A stretch of 64,000 nucleotides of DNA from Aurifilum marmelostoma. Lineage: Eukaryota > Ascomycota > Sordariomycetes > Diaporthales > Cryphonectriaceae. The stretch covers positions 682,001 through 746,000 of the forward strand of contig JAMXSV010000008.1 of the NCBI GenBank assembly GCA_027559495.1, read 5' to 3'. A program made the position numbers and the translations under genes. The notes beneath the pieces are model-generated. The model was given only the letters and a program-made list of their open reading frames with translations. It had not been told where the DNA came from and made no database searches. The stretch's first letter is position 1, and each line of letters begins with the position of its first letter. Below, in pieces: positions 9,882 through 20,866 of this stretch.

Positions 9882-12803
9882 TTAGACAGTCTTGTCCTTC
9901 AGATCCGTCGTCCACAGCAGTTTCACGGTGTTGCCTCCATCCACAACTCGGTCCTTTGGCTTCTTAGGCTCCTTGATGGGTTCTGTCTGGTTGGGCTGAA
10001 GGTCCGGGTTGTCGGCCGAGTTGGGCTTGACCGTCGTCCGGCCTGAGATGGCCACACTCCTGACGCGCTGACTCAAGGGCAGCGAGTACTTCAGAACGCC
10101 CTTGATGATCAGCTCGAACTCGTCCTGCAGGATCCGCTCCCACCGCTCTGGGCCGCCCATCGTGCCGTTGCCAGGCTTCAGGAGTCTGACCTCGCCGGTA
10201 GACGCAGACACTCCCTGGTTGAAAAACGAGCCCTCGAAAGATAGCGAGCTGTCGAGGCGGCCGATGGTGCCAAGGCGCATGTTGGGAGCCGTATCTTCGA
10301 CGGGTTCTTCCGCGTCTGGACGGTGTGATCCATCGCCTCCCCAGGTGCCGTCCGGGTTCTGGCCGTCTTTACCATTCAGCCATTCGGGGCTCGTTCCCGC
10401 GTGCGGTGACTTGGCGAACACCTCGATGTCTGCTTGGTCCACCACGACGACAACAACATTGGGGTTGTGAGCCTTGACAGACAGGTCGAACATCAGCTCC
10501 GACTCGCTGGCGATGACGGTGTTGATGCTCTGGAGCTCGACGTCGGTCAGGGGCTGCGAGGTGGCGAACATGAACCCGATGGCCCCCGAGACGACGAGCA
10601 GCAGCATGACGGTGAGCACCAGACAGCTGGCGAACCGGTTCAGCATGGAAGGGTTGCGCCTGTAGCTTTGGTCCTCGAGAGCACGGACCGACACCGGGGC
10701 CCGGCGATTCCTGTTCCTCGAAGACCGCACGGTGCCGCTGTGGAGCAGGGGCGTCCCCTCGTCGTCCGCCCCCGTGGTCTCGTCCATGTCGTAGCTGGCC
10801 GAGTGCTGTCCTCGCTTCGACGTGGCAGCCAGCTTCCCGGCGCTGTGGAACCTGGGGCTCGGGGGGCCGCTCGACTGCCGCAGGTTGTTGGTCGAGAACT
10901 TTGAGCGTGGTGCAGACGTGTTGCTGACGTGGAACGGAGCATCGTTGTCGAATAGTGACGTGTGCCCATTAGCGCCGCCGCGACCCCACCGACCGTAATG
11001 ATGGTGATGCACGCGACTCGTCCCCCGGCCGGAGCCTGGGTTCGTCCGCACGCTACCCTTGCCCTCTTCGTCCGCCATCGCGCCCTCGTTCCCGCTGCCG
11101 TTGAAGGTGTTGACAAACTTCATGTTCTTCTTCAGCGCGCTCGGGCCGCCATTGTCCATGATGTTGCTGAGGGAGCGCAGACCGCCCCTGTCGACCTGGC
11201 TGATCATCGAGGTCGCGCTGGGGGTCCTGGAGTGGTACCTCCTCGGCCGATCGCTGACATCTGGAGGGTTAGAGTCGTAGACGAAGGTCTCCTCGGAGTC
11301 TGAGCTGTCCACGTCGTGGACGGCGCTGGCAATCTTTGCCTCAAATATGTCTGCCTTGGATGAAGCTGTGCGAGGTTTCGTTAGCAGGTTGGTCACGGTG
11401 TTTGGGCCTGGACCGCCTCGTGTGTTGTTGGGCACAGAGGACCGCCGCGGGCCCGGCAGCTCATCATCATATGTGCTCTGAGCACATGGTCTGTTCGGTG
11501 AGATCAGCGCATCCGTCGTTGAGGAGACTGATCGCATCGACTGATGGTGCCGTAGCCTTGGGGCGTGAACTGTAGCAGCAGACGAAAAACAAAAAGATGG
11601 CTCACCAGTGCCAGATCCGACAGTCGGTTTCCTGTTCGTCTTCTTCTTGTCCTTCCTGGGCCGTATAGTCTCCGAGCTCTGTTTGTTCCTCAGGGTGCCA
11701 TTTGGGCCCTCTTTCATGCTCGTCGGGGCGAGTGAGACCTGGGGGATGGAAGCGACCGTCTCGGTCTCCACCGTCATGTGCTGGGTGGACCCTTCTGATG
11801 GCTTGGACTTGCCGGCGATCGTCTTCACCGACATGCTGGACTGCCTCGAGGACAGATTGGGAGGTACGCTGGTGACTGCCGGTCTCCTGTCTCCTCGACC
11901 CTTGACGCTCCCGCTGTCACTGCCGCTGTCATTGTTGCCGCCTCCTGTGCGCTTCCACGCCTTGGGGGTTGGGAAATCGAGAAGGTCGATCTGGGACCCC
12001 GCCTCGGAGGCGGCGCTGTCGTCCATCTTCTCTAGCATGCTCTCCTGATGTTGTGGTGATGCCAGAGGACTGACCTCCTGCACTGTCTCCAGGGTAGCCG
12101 TGCTATTGTTATTAGTCGAGTTGGACCCACGTGCAGGTGTTCTCATTCCAGGTTGTAGATGTCCCTCGTCACCGTCAGAGTCGCTCTGAGAGGGCTCGTG
12201 CTGTTGCTGGGGCAGCTGGGGTGAGGAGCGCTGGACGTGGATGGCGGGGGGCTCCTGTTCGGGCCTGCGCGGCGACGGCGGCGGCAGACTTGTACGGCCT
12301 GGTACTGGAGGGGGGGAGCGTAGTCGTGGAGAGACGGGCCAGCGAGGTGACTCCCTGAGGTGCTCGGCGTGTATGGGGGATTTCTGGGGCCCGGAGACGC
12401 GTGTGGTCGAGTCGGTCGCGATGGGCCCTAGCTTGGGGGTGGTGGCGGTAGATATCCTGCCGGAGGAGTAGGAGGGAGAGGAGGGAGCGGGCGGTGGAGG
12501 TCTCGATGAAGATCGTGAGGGACTCGTGTCCTGTGGGCTGCGTTTTCGAGATCTGGCAGAGCTGGCGGGGATAGACGCAGGCTTTGTGGAACCAGAGCGC
12601 ACCGGCGGCCTGTCTGGTGAGGTCTCTCGCGAGCTCAATGGGGAGGAGGTGCGCGAGACAGAGCTCTGTGCTGGGGGCTGGCTGCTGGAGTCGAGCTTTA
12701 TTGTGGAGGCGCTCGACGATGATTCGCGGTTAGGGCGGGATGCCACTGGTGCGTTGGCGGTGGGATCGGAGCTGCCAGTCGCCCTGCCCGCTGTCGTGTC
12801 CAT
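9882..12803 (-). CDS. vac7: VAC7-type regulator of PI(3,5)P2 synthesis (vacuole)
   Basis: Vac7 is a vacuolar membrane protein that activates the Fab1 PI3P 5-kinase complex and so controls vacuole size and stress-induced PI(3,5)P2. The protein starts MDTTAGRATGSSD and has a roughly 640-residue disordered Ser/Pro-rich cytosolic region. It then has one transmembrane helix (SCLVLTVMLLLVVSGAIGF) and a conserved lumenal domain (TDVELQSINTVIASESELMF, FDLSVKAHNPNVVVVVVDQA). Orientation and domain order match the family. The whole span is one open frame of 973 codons, but I favour a 240-nt intron at 11366-11605. It has a GTGAGC donor, a perfect TGCTAAC branch site and an ACAG acceptor, and it joins VGSGT to ASSKADIFEAK, a junction I recall as continuous in relatives. 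That gives 893 residues. If the intron is retained the frame stays open. Confidence 0.88.
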   Translation of the reverse strand: MDTTAGRATGSSDPTANAPVASRPNRESSSSASTIKLDSSSQPPAQSSVSRTSSPLSSRETSPDRPPVRSGSTKPASIPASSARSRKRSPQDTSPSRSSSRPPPPAPSSPSYSSGRISTATTPKLGPIATDSTTRVSGPQKSPIHAEHLRESPRWPVSPRLRSPPPVPGRTSLPPPSPRRPEQEPPAIHVQRSSPQLPQQQHEPSQSDSDGDEGHLQPGMRTPARGSNSTNNNSTATLETVQEVSPLASPQHQESMLEKMDDSAASEAGSQIDLLDFPTPKAWKRTGGGNNDSGSDSGSVKGRGDRRPAVTSVPPNLSSRQSSMSVKTIAGKSKPSEGSTQHMTVETETVASIPQVSLAPTSMKEGPNGTLRNKQSSETIRPRKDKKKTNRKPTVGSGTGEPSFCFSSAATVHAPRLRHHQSMRSVSSTTDALISPNRPCAQSTYDDELPGPRRSSVPNNTRGGPGPNTVTNLLTKPRTASSKADIFEAKIASAVHDVDSSDSEETFVYDSNPPDVSDRPRRYHSRTPSATSMISQVDRGGLRSLSNIMDNGGPSALKKNMKFVNTFNGSGNEGAMADEEGKGSVRTNPGSGRGTSRVHHHHYGRWGRGGANGHTSLFDNDAPFHVSNTSAPRSKFSTNNLRQSSGPPSPRFHSAGKLAATSKRGQHSASYDMDETTGADDEGTPLLHSGTVRSSRNRNRRAPVSVRALEDQSYRRNPSMLNRFASCLVLTVMLLLVVSGAIGFMFATSQPLTDVELQSINTVIASESELMFDLSVKAHNPNVVVVVVDQADIEVFAKSPHAGTSPEWLNGKDGQNPDGTWGGDGSHRPDAEEPVEDTAPNMRLGTIGRLDSSLSFEGSFFNQGVSASTGEVRLLKPGNGTMGGPERWERILQDEFELIIKGVLKYSLPLSQRVRSVAISGRTTVKPNSADNPDLQPNQTEPIKEPKKPKDRVVDGGNTVKLLWTTDLKDKTV

Positions 12804-13718
12804 ATTTTTTTCTTCTTCTTTCCCTTTCCTGTCTTTCCCTTGTTTCCTTTCTCGGGAGGGGAGGAATGGATCGTTACCAGGAAGAGATCATCCGAAGAGA
12901 CTCAGGTGCGGCGGGCGGCAGGTGAGGAATGAAGGGGTTTGCCTGGGCCGTGGAGGTGTCTCAACTGCTTGGTAGTGAATCGACGACGATAATTTGTCGC
13001 AAAGGCACATTCATGGTTGGAGCGCACGCTCGAGTGGCCAGTGGGTGTGAGGCATGTAGTCGTGGCCAGCGCTGATTCCCCGTCGAGGCCAGGCTGTCTT
13101 GCGTCGCTCGCGCCGCGTACCCAGTCTTGCCAGTCCCAAAAAAAAAAAAAAATCTATGAGGACGCTGCGGCAAAATGCAAAATGCAAAGAAAAAAAAAAA
13201 GTCGTCTGTTTGTGTGGGCCACCGCAGGCAGATGGGGTCAACAGCGAAGAGAGGAAGCAGATCTGCCCCAGATTGATTATGCAGCAGCTGCAGCGACAGC
13301 ACCGGCTTGCATGCGTTTGTTCTGGGGTAAAATTCCCAAAGTGGGGGTGAAAAAGAGGAGGAGGAGAGAGAGAGAGAGAGAGGGAGAGAAAAAAAAGTGT
13401 AGACCTGAAGAGGCGTCGAGTAGGAAAGGGTGGTGTATTTTCGGTGGTATAAAGTTTAGGCAGGAAAAAAGGATTGAAGATTGGGTTTGTCTTTGGGAGA
13501 AGGTGTTTTGGTGGTGACGGCTCCTCGGGTGGTGAGGTCACTCTGATCCAAAGCGACGAGGTCGGCTGCCCGTGATGGAACTAACAGGGTTGGGACAGGA
13601 AGGGGGAGGTGGGGGGATCGTTGTGTTGCAGGTTGCAGCCGCTGATCTGTGATGTGATGGCTGCCTCTGGTGACAAGAGGGCCAAGAACTCCGGCCAACT
13701 CGTATGTCAGTTGAGAGC

Positions 13719-13736
13719 GTGTGTGTGTGTGTGTGT
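13719..13736. repeat. (GT)n microsatellite
   Basis: Nine GT units in the region upstream of VAC7. Confidence 0.9.
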
Positions 13737-15395
13737 TGTTCTGGTCTCGTGTCGTATGCAGTGCGTACTGTCCAGAATGATGGGAAAGGGAATATGTTGA
13801 GGTGTCAGGTGGGCAGCTTGTGTCCAGATTTTGATGAGCGACACACACAAGAAGCAGAGGTGACGGACGGGACGGGATGGATGGATGTACCACGCAGTAA
13901 GTAGTGTGCAGTGCTGCAGTGCGTACTATGCTCAGGTGTGCAAGGTTGGGCCTCAGACAGTGTGTGCTACTACGTATAGAAGGGCGCCCTGGTACCCATG
14001 TACCATGTTAGGTTTTGGGGGAGGGTGGCCAAGGATGATGTCGGTGGTATCCTTGTCGCCTCAGTGAAGTCTGCCAAAGCCCAATGCCGGGGGGCCACAT
14101 GTGCTGTGCAGCCTGTCTGTCATGGCGGTACGGCGGTGCCTGCTGGTTTTGGGCATGGCTACCATGTACCGCAGTATGACGGTACTTTGGTACTCTGCGG
14201 GAAAAATGGGAGATGGGAGGGTGGCAAGGATGATCCGTGCTGTCCTGATTCCGGCAGGCTGTCCCGGGTTGGACGGGACAAGGGTGCTCCCGTCAGGGGG
14301 AGCGAACAGGTGGCTTCGCACAAAACATGGGAGCCCATTCAAGGGAAAGGATAAAAGACGGAGGGGACGAGAGTGAGTATTTGGTTGGGAGCCCGACGAC
14401 CCTCAGTTGGGAGCCAACGGTGGAACGGGACGAATATCCATCATTACATATGATCCGTTAATTTGTTTTCTTTTTCGCACTGATATTCCGCACCGTAGTA
14501 TCTACCATTGCGACGATAGCAGATGGAATTATGGTACACGGGTTGGATAGACGGTCCTTGTTCTGCTCGCCGCAACACAGTCACATGCTAGCAGCAATGT
14601 GCAGTTTAGGATCCAGGCTCTTCTCTGTTCTTTCTCTTTCTCTTTCTCCATACTCCTTACGTACGCATTACGGTACCTACCAGGGCTTGCTGTGTATGTT
14701 TCGTTGCATGCGGCGAAACAATAACCACTAGCGACAAGGACGTGGCAGAATTTTTTTTTTTTTTTTCCCTTCTCTCTTTGACAAATGTTCCCTTGCTATT
14801 CGGGACGGGTGGGCTCCGCAAGTTTTCGCCTCAAGCCGCTGGCCCAAAAGGACGCATCGCGAGGAAACGCCACGGCACTACAAGAGCTGGGTGACTCCCG
14901 AAATGGCAGCGGGCATGCAGTACAACTCTGCAGCACACAAGACACACGCTTCCGGTCGTACCTGGATCCTTTCCAAGAGAGAGTCAGGCCCCCCGTGTCC
15001 CGACGAGTTGGTTGTGCTGCCGACCAGTAGAAACAGACCTCACCCCTCCATCTCCTCCAAGAAAGAAACAATCGTGGGCCATACAGAGTGACATGTCGAT
15101 AAAAAAGTCCACCTCGGCATGAAAGAAGTGCGATACCCGCCGTCTCAGCAGATTTTCGCCCTGTCTCAGGGTACCTCTTTCCAGCTGGTCCCGCCCGGAC
15201 GTTTTGTTCCCTAGCAGGTTTTTAGCCATTGGCACCGACTGTGCACTCCTTCTAGCCTGTCTCCCCAAGTCTGCCCCCCCCCGTCCTGGACTTCAGCCCT
15301 GACCGAGCGACACACAGCCCTCCCCCTTGTTTCCATCCGCCTTCGAATTCCTTCTGCAGCTCCACCTCGCCCACACTGGTTTGAAATCACATCAT

Positions 15396-15433
15396 CCACA
15401 CACACACCCACACACACACCCACACCCACACCC
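15396..15433. repeat. CA / CCCACA microsatellite
   Basis: Compound repeat of CACACA and CCCACA units in intergenic DNA. Confidence 0.9.
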
Positions 15434-17588
15434 GCGGTCGCCGTCGGCTCTTGAGACGATGCAACAGTGTCGACTTATCCCGAGGCCGTCCTTCTCGGCT
15501 ATGCTACATTTGAATTCCTGCTTGGCTACGTCCAACAGCGAGGCCAACTTGAAGGCGAGAGAGGGACAGAAACAAACAAGAGTCCAAAAGAGAGGATCAA
15601 GCTCTTCTCTGTCTCGTGGTCATGTGGCCGAATCTCGCGTCAAGGCGCTCGATCTCGTTACCGATCTGGACCGATCTGTGTGCACTGTCCCTCTGGTCAT
15701 GAGGCCAAGGAATGCGCACCCCCCCCCCCCAGGGGCCAGGAGCTGACAGCGCCCAACTGAAGAGCTGGGCAAAATGAGTCAGATCTTGGGTGGGTGACGT
15801 GCAGGTCTGTCGTCGCATTCTTTTTCATGCCATCTATGCACTGTAGCAGTTAAAATCAGCAGTCAAGAAGCGATGAAACCTGACAAGGCGCCAACAGCCT
15901 GCGATGGGGGCCAGGAACGGAGAAGAACGACGGGCAAGCCCCCGAAGACTCAAAATAGGAACAATCTTTTCTGCCATCACAGGCTTGTCCCACCGCATCT
16001 TCTAGGGGCCATGTCAGCTTCAGCGCCATTTGTTGAACTCCTTTAACCAATGCGACAGTGATAGTGACGGGAACTGGCTATCGTCAGGGGGGTAGGAATA
16101 AGGCTGATCGGGCGCCAGGCACACCCGACTCGCTGTTTTCCTTTTCCCTCCTCTTTTCTTCAGGGTACCAGCAGCTGCAGCCTCCCTGGGCCCTCGAAAC
16201 GTCGTGAACATCCTTCAGGATCGTGTACCAGAACCACACAACACATGTGCCCACTCAATTCCCCTGCTCCTCCCCTTCCTCCTCGTCCTCCCATCCTCCG
16301 ATCACGCACTTGTCTCCGAGAGAGAATATCTGTGTTTATGTGTTGACCGATCACTGATCCCATCGAGTTGCTTACTTTTACGTGCTCTGCTCACTGCACT
16401 GGGCTTTGAGGACTGACGCAATACAAGTCCGAGCCTTATGCAGGTGACGGGCGGCGGGTGACCCCGTTGATGATCCAGGAACAAGCGCTGATTATTACTG
16501 CTCATCGTCATGACGATCCCCGGCCTTGGGTCTCTCTTCTTTCTTCTCGACTCCTTTCATTCGTTCATCGTAGCAGCGCCGTGCTGCTTCCACTAGACAG
16601 CGCTGCTGATCACTACCGAGGCATCCGGGGCGAGAACTACTTCTCTGTCACCACCACAGTGCTACGTTGTACGGGATTATCCCATTCAGCTCCGACGAAT
16701 ACTACTATAGTACCGTTTCGCAATATGGGCTTCTTCCATGGCTCCCGAGAGTCTCTCGTTCTCTGCAGCGCACACACCCTCATTTGCACTGCTACCAAGG
16801 TACTTTAGCAAAGTCCGTCCGTGGCACCTCGGGGGTCCTCCTCCTCTGTCGGACGCCTCAACCCTTCACTGTACTATGGTATTATCCCCATCGCCCACCG
16901 TGGTGGACCACCGAGCCAGGTTCTAGAACCCCGACCGCTTCGCGCATCATCCACAGCAGGGAAACCACCGGTTCGCCGTAGTACTTACAGCTCGATCACC
17001 GCCCGCAGCTGGCTAGCTACAAGTGGTTACTATATAGTAGTGGTTGACTACTACTGACCACCATGCTGCCATGAGACGCACACAACACAGTAAGTACTAT
17101 AGTAGTACTTGCATAAAGTGGCCCAGCTGAGCCAACAAGGCGAGAGCAAACATCCACCCTCAACATACACGCCTGGCGTTTATTCGTCGATGGAAGAAGA
17201 GGCAGGGGGGAAGGGGAAGGGGGGAAAGAAAAAAAAATCAACAGGTTCAATGTCATCTTTCTCCTCACATGCCCCGCCCCGCCAAGTGGGACGACGTTAA
17301 GATAGGGGACATGGAGCAAGGGGAAAGGGACAAGAAAAAAAAAAAAAAAAAAAAAGAGGGACAAGCAAATTCCAGACGCTGACCTTCTTTTTCTTCTCTT
17401 TAACGCTGTGGCACTTGTCCTCATCTGAAAGGTGAACCCCGGCCGGGGAAAAAACGGGTGAAGAGCGGTAAGGCAAGCGGTGGAGGTGACCGCGGTGCTT
17501 TTTTTTGTCCTCCCTTTTTTTTCCCTCTCCCCTTCTTCTTCTTTCTCTCCGACCCTCCTCATTCGACAACAGGTGGCATGTGCCCCTC

Positions 17589-17614
17589 CCGCCGCCGCCG
17601 CCGCCGCCGCCGCC
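17589..17614. repeat. (CCG)n trinucleotide repeat
   Basis: About eight to nine CCG units in intergenic DNA. Confidence 0.9.
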
Positions 17615-20600
17615 ATAATCAATTATGCAGGACCCTATTTTATGCAAAAGGATCAAGTTTCGCGACAAAGAAAGAGGAGACAGATTGGAGAACCAAAAAA
17701 GAAGGAAGGAAAAAAACAAGATGACATGTTTCCGCCCCGTCCAGCCGGGAGATGACACGTGGGTGGCCGGGGTTCCGGGCTGGATGAGTGTGTGTGGCAG
17801 CGACGCGACGCTAGAAACGCGCACTAACTCACTGGACTGTGGTGGTAATGTTGGGTTGGGGAACGTGTGACTGAATTGGTATGTCATTTCTTTTTTTTTT
17901 TTTTTTTTTTTTCTTTCGATGGAAGACACTGCGCCAGTGCCTCTGCAGCGTTGCAGCGAGATACTGGAAAGGTGCCGAGCTCCTCGTTATTAGCTCCTCG
18001 TTGTTGGCACACGTACGTACAGGCTCAACACGTCTGCTCCATCTACACTTGGCGGACCGAACCTCCAGTCTTGATGTCTCACCTCATCCTGCCTAAAACC
18101 TGACTGCCTGGCCTGCTCGGTGTGATATCGCGTCCCTCTCGCCCAATGCGATACTGTCTGGCCCAAAGTCGCCGATCACAAGGACCACCCGCATACAGAC
18201 CCCCACGGATTTCCTCAAAACCCGGCGTTTTGCTTTTCCTTAATCAAAATAAAGGACCTTCCTCTGGTGAATAGTCTGCTCTTCCAAGTGCTCGGACGGA
18301 AGGCAGAGAGGCTGGAGCGGGAGAAAACATCCAGCAGCAAGCCACACTGCCCACGATAAAACCGCCCTGTGTATGAGCTTGATTCAGCAGCGCCGCATCT
18401 CGAACATGAATAGATTAAAAAGGATAAAACAAAAAGAAAAGAGATACAGTAGCAAATAGTTGTGGGCGCGTGACCTATGAATGCACAGCACCGCGCAGGC
18501 ATGCGGGAGGCAATGGTCCGCACTGGAAGGCGTGTCATGCATGCCTGTGTGGTACAGGTCGTCATCCGCACACCCCCTCTCCTCCTTCACTTCTCTCTCT
18601 AGCCTCGCCCGTACTTGCATACTACCATCTCACTGAAAATGCGTCACGAATGAGCCGAAGTGATGCAAAGTTCCCGAATCGACAGGAGTCCCCATCAGTT
18701 TTTTTTTCTTTGCTCGTATTGTGACCTCCCCCATCCATCCATCCATGGTGCTAACTAGCCGTCATCTCCCACCCATCTTCCCTCCTCGGCGGTAGGCAAA
18801 CGCCACATGAAATGATAAACCCCCCACGCAGCCTCCCCCCCTCATCTTTCTTTTTATCTCTCTTCACTTTGGATAAGCCACTTCGGTAACCGGCTGCATC
18901 AGCTGTCATGGTTTCTCTCAAGTAATGAGACCAAGCCAGCCACAGACAAGCCACCCCCCCCCCTTCTCTCTTTCTTCCATTCTCACCGCAAGAGGTAAGA
19001 CAGCCCAAAGTGGCTGGGGACAAGCCAGAGCTGGTGAGAAGGAAATAAAAGAACAAATTAACGATAACCCGGTTAGATAAGACGCCACCTCAGCGCCTCA
19101 GCGCTTCTGGCAGAAGGCCTCGCCAGGTGATGGATGCGCTGGGGCTGGGGACCTCAGCGCTCATGTCTGGCCTGCCCATGTTAGTGCCAGCCAGAGAGCT
19201 GTGAGACGTAACACGAGGGAGCTTTCCCCCTCCTCCTTCTTTCTGCTTATCTGTCCTCTACTGCAGTAAAGTAAATATACTTACGTATATGCTTCTATAC
19301 TGACGTGCATATACATGCAGGTTTACTCTGTGTTGTGCCGGCATATGCTGGCTGTCCATCGGACTGGGTGCTCCCTGCAACGCACACTTTTGAGCAAGTT
19401 AGTGAGCGAGGCGGCCGAGAAAATGATAGGCTCCAAACTATCACTTTCGTGCGACGCGACATACCAGGCAGACCCAGTCCCAGCCAGGCCACTTTGATAA
19501 TGAATGGTGGCGGCAGCGGCGGCGGACAAGGTAACATGTAGCAATTTGCCCTTGCACAGTGTCGGCTATAAGTGTTGCAGAGGGGTTTCCTGGGGTCTTG
19601 GCTGTACACCTCTCTGTGTGTGTATGTCCCGCGTTCATCGTGTGTCCTCCCATAGGATGAAGGAAAGGAAGAAGTGAACAAACAGGTGGCAATCCTCACT
19701 CTAAAGCATCACGACGGGCTGGATAAGCATCAGTATGAAGGCTACACCTGAGAAAAGAGCCTGTGACACCAGGCCTCTGTACTCACCAGATCTGACTACA
19801 ACCATGGATCTCGTGAAAGACAATTCTGGACATGTAACATATGTATCATGCATGCATGCATGTCTTGAAAAAAAGGCCCAAGAAGAAAAAAAAAAAATTC
19901 CACACGGCCGAGACCCATCCAACTGTCTCTCAACTGCTCAGAGACCCTCACACAAGACAGCAACAGTGCAACGGCCAAGTCGTCAGTGGCGTGATAAGGG
20001 GTCCATGCAGTAGGACGTTGGCAGAGGGCAGCTCACAAAGGAAAACACAGGTTCACACTGACTGGTTGTGAGGAGGAGGGACTGGACGGTGACAACCTTT
20101 CAAGCTTATTACACTGCTCTCTATTTGAAGCTGCATATGATTCCCCGGGGCCCGTCTGTTCAACGATAATATCCTGATGATGAGAGAGAAGAGTCCATAC
20201 TATTCTACCACTTGTTTAAAAAGGGCCTAAAGAAAAGGGGGAGGGGAACCTAGTTTCCCAGGCTATTCCGGAGACAAAGAATGACTTTTGGTGGTCGCAA
20301 TCTTGTCCCTGGAATAGGAAGGGAGCCCCGGATATGAAGGGGGGAAGGGGGGTATCCTATCCTGGTAAGTCTTCCAGCAAAGTAAAGACGACAAGAGACA
20401 GATGAAAAAAAAAAGAAAAGAAAAGTCTGCCTGCATGTTTATACAGGATGGTGTTGTGTTGTGGAAAGTGTATATATGTGTGTGTATGATCGGCAATTCA
20501 GAAACAAAGCAACCGACTCCAGTGCAATTTATTTTGCCCCAACCCAACGAATAGCCAAGAAGAGGAAGGCGTAGCCAGATGTCTCGCGGAGGGGAGACAG

Positions 20601-20866
20601 AGAGGAGGGTGAGAGGAGGAGGGAATTTGAACCGGCTCCAGCCCGGCTGAGAGATGCATATATATATCGGGTTGCTTGTAGTAGCATCGTGGTCCAATGC
20701 TTCTTCCTCTTCTTCTGTCGTGAGTCTCAAGAGACTGTCCATGCGGTCTTTTTTTGCCGTTATCGTGTCCTCAAGCAACGTATTAAAATCCATGACTCAT
20801 TAACGCATCGAAGACGGTTGGTCCAGCCGATGGTGGTGGTAGTGAAGCCTCCTCTTGTTTTTTTTC

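Larger units (their letters stand above)
12804..20866. other. 8-kb gene desert between VAC7 and the coiled-coil gene
   Basis: The first 0.7 kb is the VAC7 promoter and leader, with purine-rich tracts in the sense direction (GA repeat 13361-13388). The rest holds simple repeats: (GT)n 13719-13736, CA/CCCACA 15396-15433, CCG 17589-17614, T17 near 17889 and CCAT units near 18731. It also has clusters of GTAC-containing words at 13.9-14.2 and 16.66-17.11 kb. No frame shows a recognisable domain or a convincing exon series. A long non-coding transcript or orphan gene cannot be excluded from sequence. Confidence 0.5.

Noticed and set aside
10434..10904. Long plus-strand frames opposite VAC7, and similar ones opposite PRP2 and SCJ1
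   Set aside because: These are antisense shadows of GC-rich conserved genes. They show no domains of their own and follow codon-position bias of the true strand.
11570..11605. 36-nt micro-intron in VAC7 using the same donor
   Set aside because: Too short for a fungal intron. The 240-nt version has a perfect branch site and gives a better protein junction.
15467..15760. Frame with a zinc-knuckle-like CVHCPSGHEAKEC
   Set aside because: Cys/His spacing is CX2CX3HX4C rather than CX2CX4HX4C, and the surrounding sequence has no retroelement Gag or other domain.
20263..20793. 176-codon minus-strand frame starting MDFNTLLEDTITAKKDRMDS
   Set aside because: The first 40 residues look protein-like but the rest is low-complexity translation of repeats and T-runs. 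It lies directly in the 3' flank of the coiled-coil gene on the same strand, with no domain recognised.
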